From: Proteobacteria bacterium UBA5122
Lineage (GTDB): Bacteria > Pseudomonadota > Gammaproteobacteria > Tenderiales > Tenderiaceae
Assembly: GCA_002415485.1 (NCBI GenBank)
Contig: DHYU01000068.1
Location: forward strand, 29,862-55,090
Direction of reading: 5' to 3'
DNA: 25,229 nucleotides
Of this stretch, positions 22,865 to 25,229 are shown piece by piece (position 1 is the first letter of the stretch; each line of letters opens with the position of its first letter). The notes under the pieces were generated by a model that was given only the letters and a program-made list of their open reading frames with translations, had not been told where the DNA came from and ran no database searches. The position numbers and the translations under genes are program-made.

Positions 22865-24693
22865 ACGGCTTCCAGTTCAATCAGGGTTTCATCTGGATTC
22901 ACGCTGTCGCCCTTGGCGACATGCACGGCAACGACCTTGCCGTCGATTGGCGCCTGCACTTCGGTCTCCATCTTCATCGCTTCGGTGACGAGGACCGGGT
23001 CGCCGGCCTTGACCTGATCGCCAACCTTGACCAGGACCTCGACAATGGTGCCGGGCATTGAGGTGGTGACGTGGCCCGGTTCTTTGGCGCGCGGGCGTTT
23101 GCTGCCCTTGGATTTGACCGGCGGTGTGCTGTCGTTGTTGCCGCGATTGTCGATACCGATTTCTTCGAGCGTCTCGAGCAGGATCTCTTCTGGTACGCCG
23201 TCGACGGATACGTAAAACGGACGCTGGCCTTCGGCACCGTGGCCGGTGCCGTTGATGCGGATGTGATAGGTCTCGCCGTGCATGGTGACGTTGAATTCGA
23301 TGGGGGTCACGGTGTGACACTCATTGACCTTGGGTATCTCCAGCGGCTCGGGCACCAGCTTGCCGGCGGCGCGTTCCTCGAGGAAGTTTCGACCGACCTC
23401 GGGAAACATCGCGTAGGTCAACACGTCTTCGGCGGACTCGGCCAGTGCGCCGATCTCTTCTTTGAGTCGGGTCATCTCGGCGCTGAGCAGATCGGCGGGG
23501 CGGCAGTCGATCACGTCTTCATTACCGATGGCCTGCTGGCGGACGGCTGCGTTGACCAAGCCAGGTGCCTTGCCGTAACGCCCTTGCAGATAAAACTTCA
23601 CTTCGTTGCTGATGTTTTTGTAACGGGCGCCGGTCAGCACGTTGAGCACGGCCTGGGTGCCGACGATCTGCGAGGTCGGGGTGACCAGTGGTGGAAAACC
23701 CAAGTCTTCACGCACGCGTGGTACTTCTGCCAAGACCTCGTTCATGCGCTCGATCGCACCTTGTTCCTTGAGCTGGTTGGCGAGATTGGAGATCATGCCG
23801 CCTGGAATCTGGTTGACCTGCACGCGGGTATCGATGCCAGTGAATTCGCTCTCGAAGCGCGCGTATTTTTTACGTACGGCAAAAAAGTACATGCCGATCT
23901 GTTGCAGCAGCTCGAGGTCCAACCCGGTGTCATAGTCACTGCCACGCAGAGCGGCGACCATACTTTCGGTGGGCGGATGACTGGTGCCGCTGGCGAAGGT
24001 GGAGATGGCGGTATCTATGTGGCGACAGCCGTGTTCGATCGCCTGCAGCTGACACATGCTGGCCAGGCCTGCGGTGTCGTGTGAATGCAGATGGATATTG
24101 AGTTTGGTCGCCGCGTGCAGTGCGTCGATCAGTTCGGCAGTGGCGTAGGGCGTGAGCAGACCGGCCATGTCCTTGACGGCGATGCTGTCGCAACCCATCG
24201 CCTCGAGTTCCTTCGCCATCTCGACAAACAGCTGGGTGTTGTGCACGGGGCTGGTGGTGTAGCAGATGGTGCCTTGGGCGTGTTTGCCGGTCTTCTTCAC
24301 GGCCTCAATGGCGACGCGCAGGTTGCGCACGTCATTGAGTGCATCAAAGATGCGGAAGACATCGATGCCATTATCGGCCGCACGTTCGACGAAGGCCTGC
24401 ACCACATCATCTGAGTAATGACGATAACCGAGCAGGTTTTGGCCGCGCAGCAGCATTTGCAGGCGCGTGTTGGGCAGGGCGGCGCGCAACTGGCGCAGGC
24501 GTTGCCAAGGGTCTTCTTTCAAAAAGCGGATGCAGGCATCGAAGGTGGCACCACCCCAAACCTCCAGTGACCAGAAACCGACCTGATCGAGTTTGTCGCA
24601 GATCGGCAGCATGTCTTCGGTGCGCATGCGGGTGGCGATGAGCGATTGGTGGGCATCGCGCAGGATGGTGTCGGTGATGTGAACCTTGGACAT
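22861..24693 (-). CDS. pycB: Pyruvate carboxylase subunit B (OadA/PycB family, biotin-containing)
   Basis: Carboxyltransferase and biotin-carrier subunit, 610 aa. It has an N-terminal HMGL-like TIM barrel (about 3-270: ITDTILRDAHQSL, RGQNLLGYRHY, the carbamylated-lysine segment VKDMAGLL, LHSHDTAGLA), the conserved PYC/OADA domain (about 290-480), a Pro/Lys-rich linker and a C-terminal biotinyl domain (about 535-610) with EAMKME, biotinylated on Lys574. It moves CO2 from carboxybiotin to pyruvate to make oxaloacetate, anaplerotic for the TCA cycle. The adjacent biotin carboxylase gene and absence of oadB/oadG favour pyruvate carboxylase over sodium-pumping oxaloacetate decarboxylase. GGGGA lies 6 nt before the ATG. 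Confidence 0.93.
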   Translation of the reverse strand: MSKVHITDTILRDAHQSLIATRMRTEDMLPICDKLDQVGFWSLEVWGGATFDACIRFLKEDPWQRLRQLRAALPNTRLQMLLRGQNLLGYRHYSDDVVQAFVERAADNGIDVFRIFDALNDVRNLRVAIEAVKKTGKHAQGTICYTTSPVHNTQLFVEMAKELEAMGCDSIAVKDMAGLLTPYATAELIDALHAATKLNIHLHSHDTAGLASMCQLQAIEHGCRHIDTAISTFASGTSHPPTESMVAALRGSDYDTGLDLELLQQIGMYFFAVRKKYARFESEFTGIDTRVQVNQIPGGMISNLANQLKEQGAIERMNEVLAEVPRVREDLGFPPLVTPTSQIVGTQAVLNVLTGARYKNISNEVKFYLQGRYGKAPGLVNAAVRQQAIGNEDVIDCRPADLLSAEMTRLKEEIGALAESAEDVLTYAMFPEVGRNFLEERAAGKLVPEPLEIPKVNECHTVTPIEFNVTMHGETYHIRINGTGHGAEGQRPFYVSVDGVPEEILLETLEEIGIDNRGNNDSTPPVKSKGSKRPRAKEPGHVTTSMPGTIVEVLVKVGDQVKAGDPVLVTEAMKMETEVQAPIDGKVVAVHVAKGDSVNPDETLIELEAV

Positions 24694-24728
24694 AGATATT
24701 CCCCAGAGTATTTGGTCGGAGTATTGGG

Positions 24729-25229
24729 TTAGCGCCCCAAGTGCGCAGCGATGGCGACGCCGATGGCGGCGGCGAGTTCGCGGGGCGGGCGTCTGACCGA
24801 ATAGTCAACAAGCTGTGGATGATTCTCGACGAAGCTGGTGTCAAAGACACCGTTCTGGAATTCCTGAGACTTCAGGATCTCCAGGTGATACGGGATCGTG
24901 GTCTTGACTCCGTAGACGCCCATATCCTTGAGTGCACGTTGGGCGCGGTCTAGTACCTCGTCCCAGGTCAGGGCCCACACGGTGAGTTTTGCGCACATGG
25001 AATCGTAGTGCGGCGGGATTTCATAACCGGTATAGATCGCCGCATCGGTGCGCACGCCGGGGCCGCCGGGGGCAAAGTAACGGGTGACGCGGCCAAAGCT
25101 CGGCAGAAAACCGTTCTTTGGGTCTTCGGCGTTGATGCGAAACTCCATCGCATAGCCACGCTTCTGGATCTCTTCCTGTTTAAAGCGCAACTTGAGGCCG
25201 GAGGCGATGCGGATCTGTTCCTGCACGAT
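24729..25229 (-). CDS. pycA: Biotin carboxylase subunit, C-terminal part (probable PycA; AccC family), cut by window edge
   Basis: The last 166 codons of a biotin carboxylase; the frame stays open to the window edge, so the start lies beyond it. Visible are the end of the ATP-grasp active site (AMEFRINAEDP, holding the catalytic Glu, Asn and Arg) and the biotin carboxylase C-terminal domain (LPSFGRVTRYFAPGGPGVRTD, IPPHYDSMCAKL, GVYGVKTTIPYH). The enzyme carboxylates biotin using ATP and bicarbonate. The partner subunit gene starts 35 nt downstream, so this is most likely subunit A of a two-subunit pyruvate carboxylase, rather than the acetyl-CoA carboxylase AccC, which is usually beside accB. 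Confidence 0.9.
   Translation of the reverse strand: MVQEQIRIASGLKLRFKQEEIQKRGYAMEFRINAEDPKNGFLPSFGRVTRYFAPGGPGVRTDAAIYTGYEIPPHYDSMCAKLTVWALTWDEVLDRAQRALKDMGVYGVKTTIPYHLEILKSQEFQNGVFDTSFVENHPQLVDYSVRRPPRELAAAIGVAIAAHLGR

Noticed and set aside
23071..24084. A 337-codon open frame on the plus strand
   Set aside because: It lies wholly antisense to the intact pycB gene, encodes no recognisable protein and follows from the codon bias of the real gene. The same applies to long antisense frames opposite thrS (619-1290), pheS (3720-4397), the DASS permease (15176-16009) and pyrD (16696-17385).
1..25229. Search for a mobile element, CRISPR array, toxin-antitoxin, retron or defence locus
   Set aside because: No transposase, integrase, regular repeat array, reverse transcriptase or defence-type gene is seen; almost every base is assigned to a housekeeping, transport or signalling gene of uniform codon use.

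Overview
The window is about 25 kb of chromosome from what looks like a free-living, motile, non-enteric gammaproteobacterium of moderate GC content. The evidence is the gene order thrS-infC-rpmI-rplT-pheS-pheT-ihfA followed by a small MerR-type gene (an order I know from Pseudomonas and relatives), gammaproteobacterial-length class 2 PyrD, PheS, PheT and ThrS, a YadG/YadH-like ABC exporter, and a two-subunit pyruvate carboxylase. I cannot name the genus. I see no phage, insertion sequence, CRISPR array, toxin-antitoxin pair or defence locus, and no gene-free stretch longer than about 250 bases.

Layout. (1) 1-7510, plus strand: the 3' end of a tRNA (probably Val), its terminator, then the translation block thrS to ihfA and a MerR-like gene overlapping ihfA. 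A strong terminator splits the block after rplT and another ends it. (2) 7544-7620: tRNA-Pro(GGG). (3) 7653-11317, minus strand: a four-gene TRAP transporter operon whose first gene encodes a TPR-type lipoprotein (TatT type), followed by the binding protein and the small and large permeases. (4) 11318-13960: a divergent intergenic region with a near-consensus flagellar sigma-28 promoter driving a soluble three-PAS chemoreceptor with a C-terminal xWxxF tether. (5) 14072-17559, plus: a DASS/SLC13 permease with two RCK_C domains, APS kinase (cysC) and dihydroorotate dehydrogenase (pyrD). (6) 17626-20532, plus: an ABC-2 exporter pair, a PilZ protein and a short-chain dehydrogenase. (7) 20541-25229, minus: pyruvate carboxylase subunits A (cut by the window edge) and B, a YceF-type Maf pyrophosphatase, a tandem-receiver response regulator, an exported DUF192 protein and a thioredoxin-fold protein.

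How the genes work together. Region 1 supplies two aminoacyl-tRNA synthetases, an initiation factor, two 50S proteins and a nucleoid protein. The permease/cysC pair most likely handles sulfate uptake and activation. The TRAP operon is a periplasmic solute importer of the TPR-associated (TPAT) type, substrate unknown. The chemoreceptor, PilZ protein and response regulator suggest motility and c-di-GMP or phosphorelay signalling, although no kinase or other che gene is in view.

The window is mostly ordinary housekeeping and transport sequence. The points most worth a second look are the sigma-28-driven soluble triple-PAS receptor, the TPAT-type TRAP operon and the two-receiver regulator whose first receiver has lost its phosphorylation site. 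I do not see a clearly new biological system.
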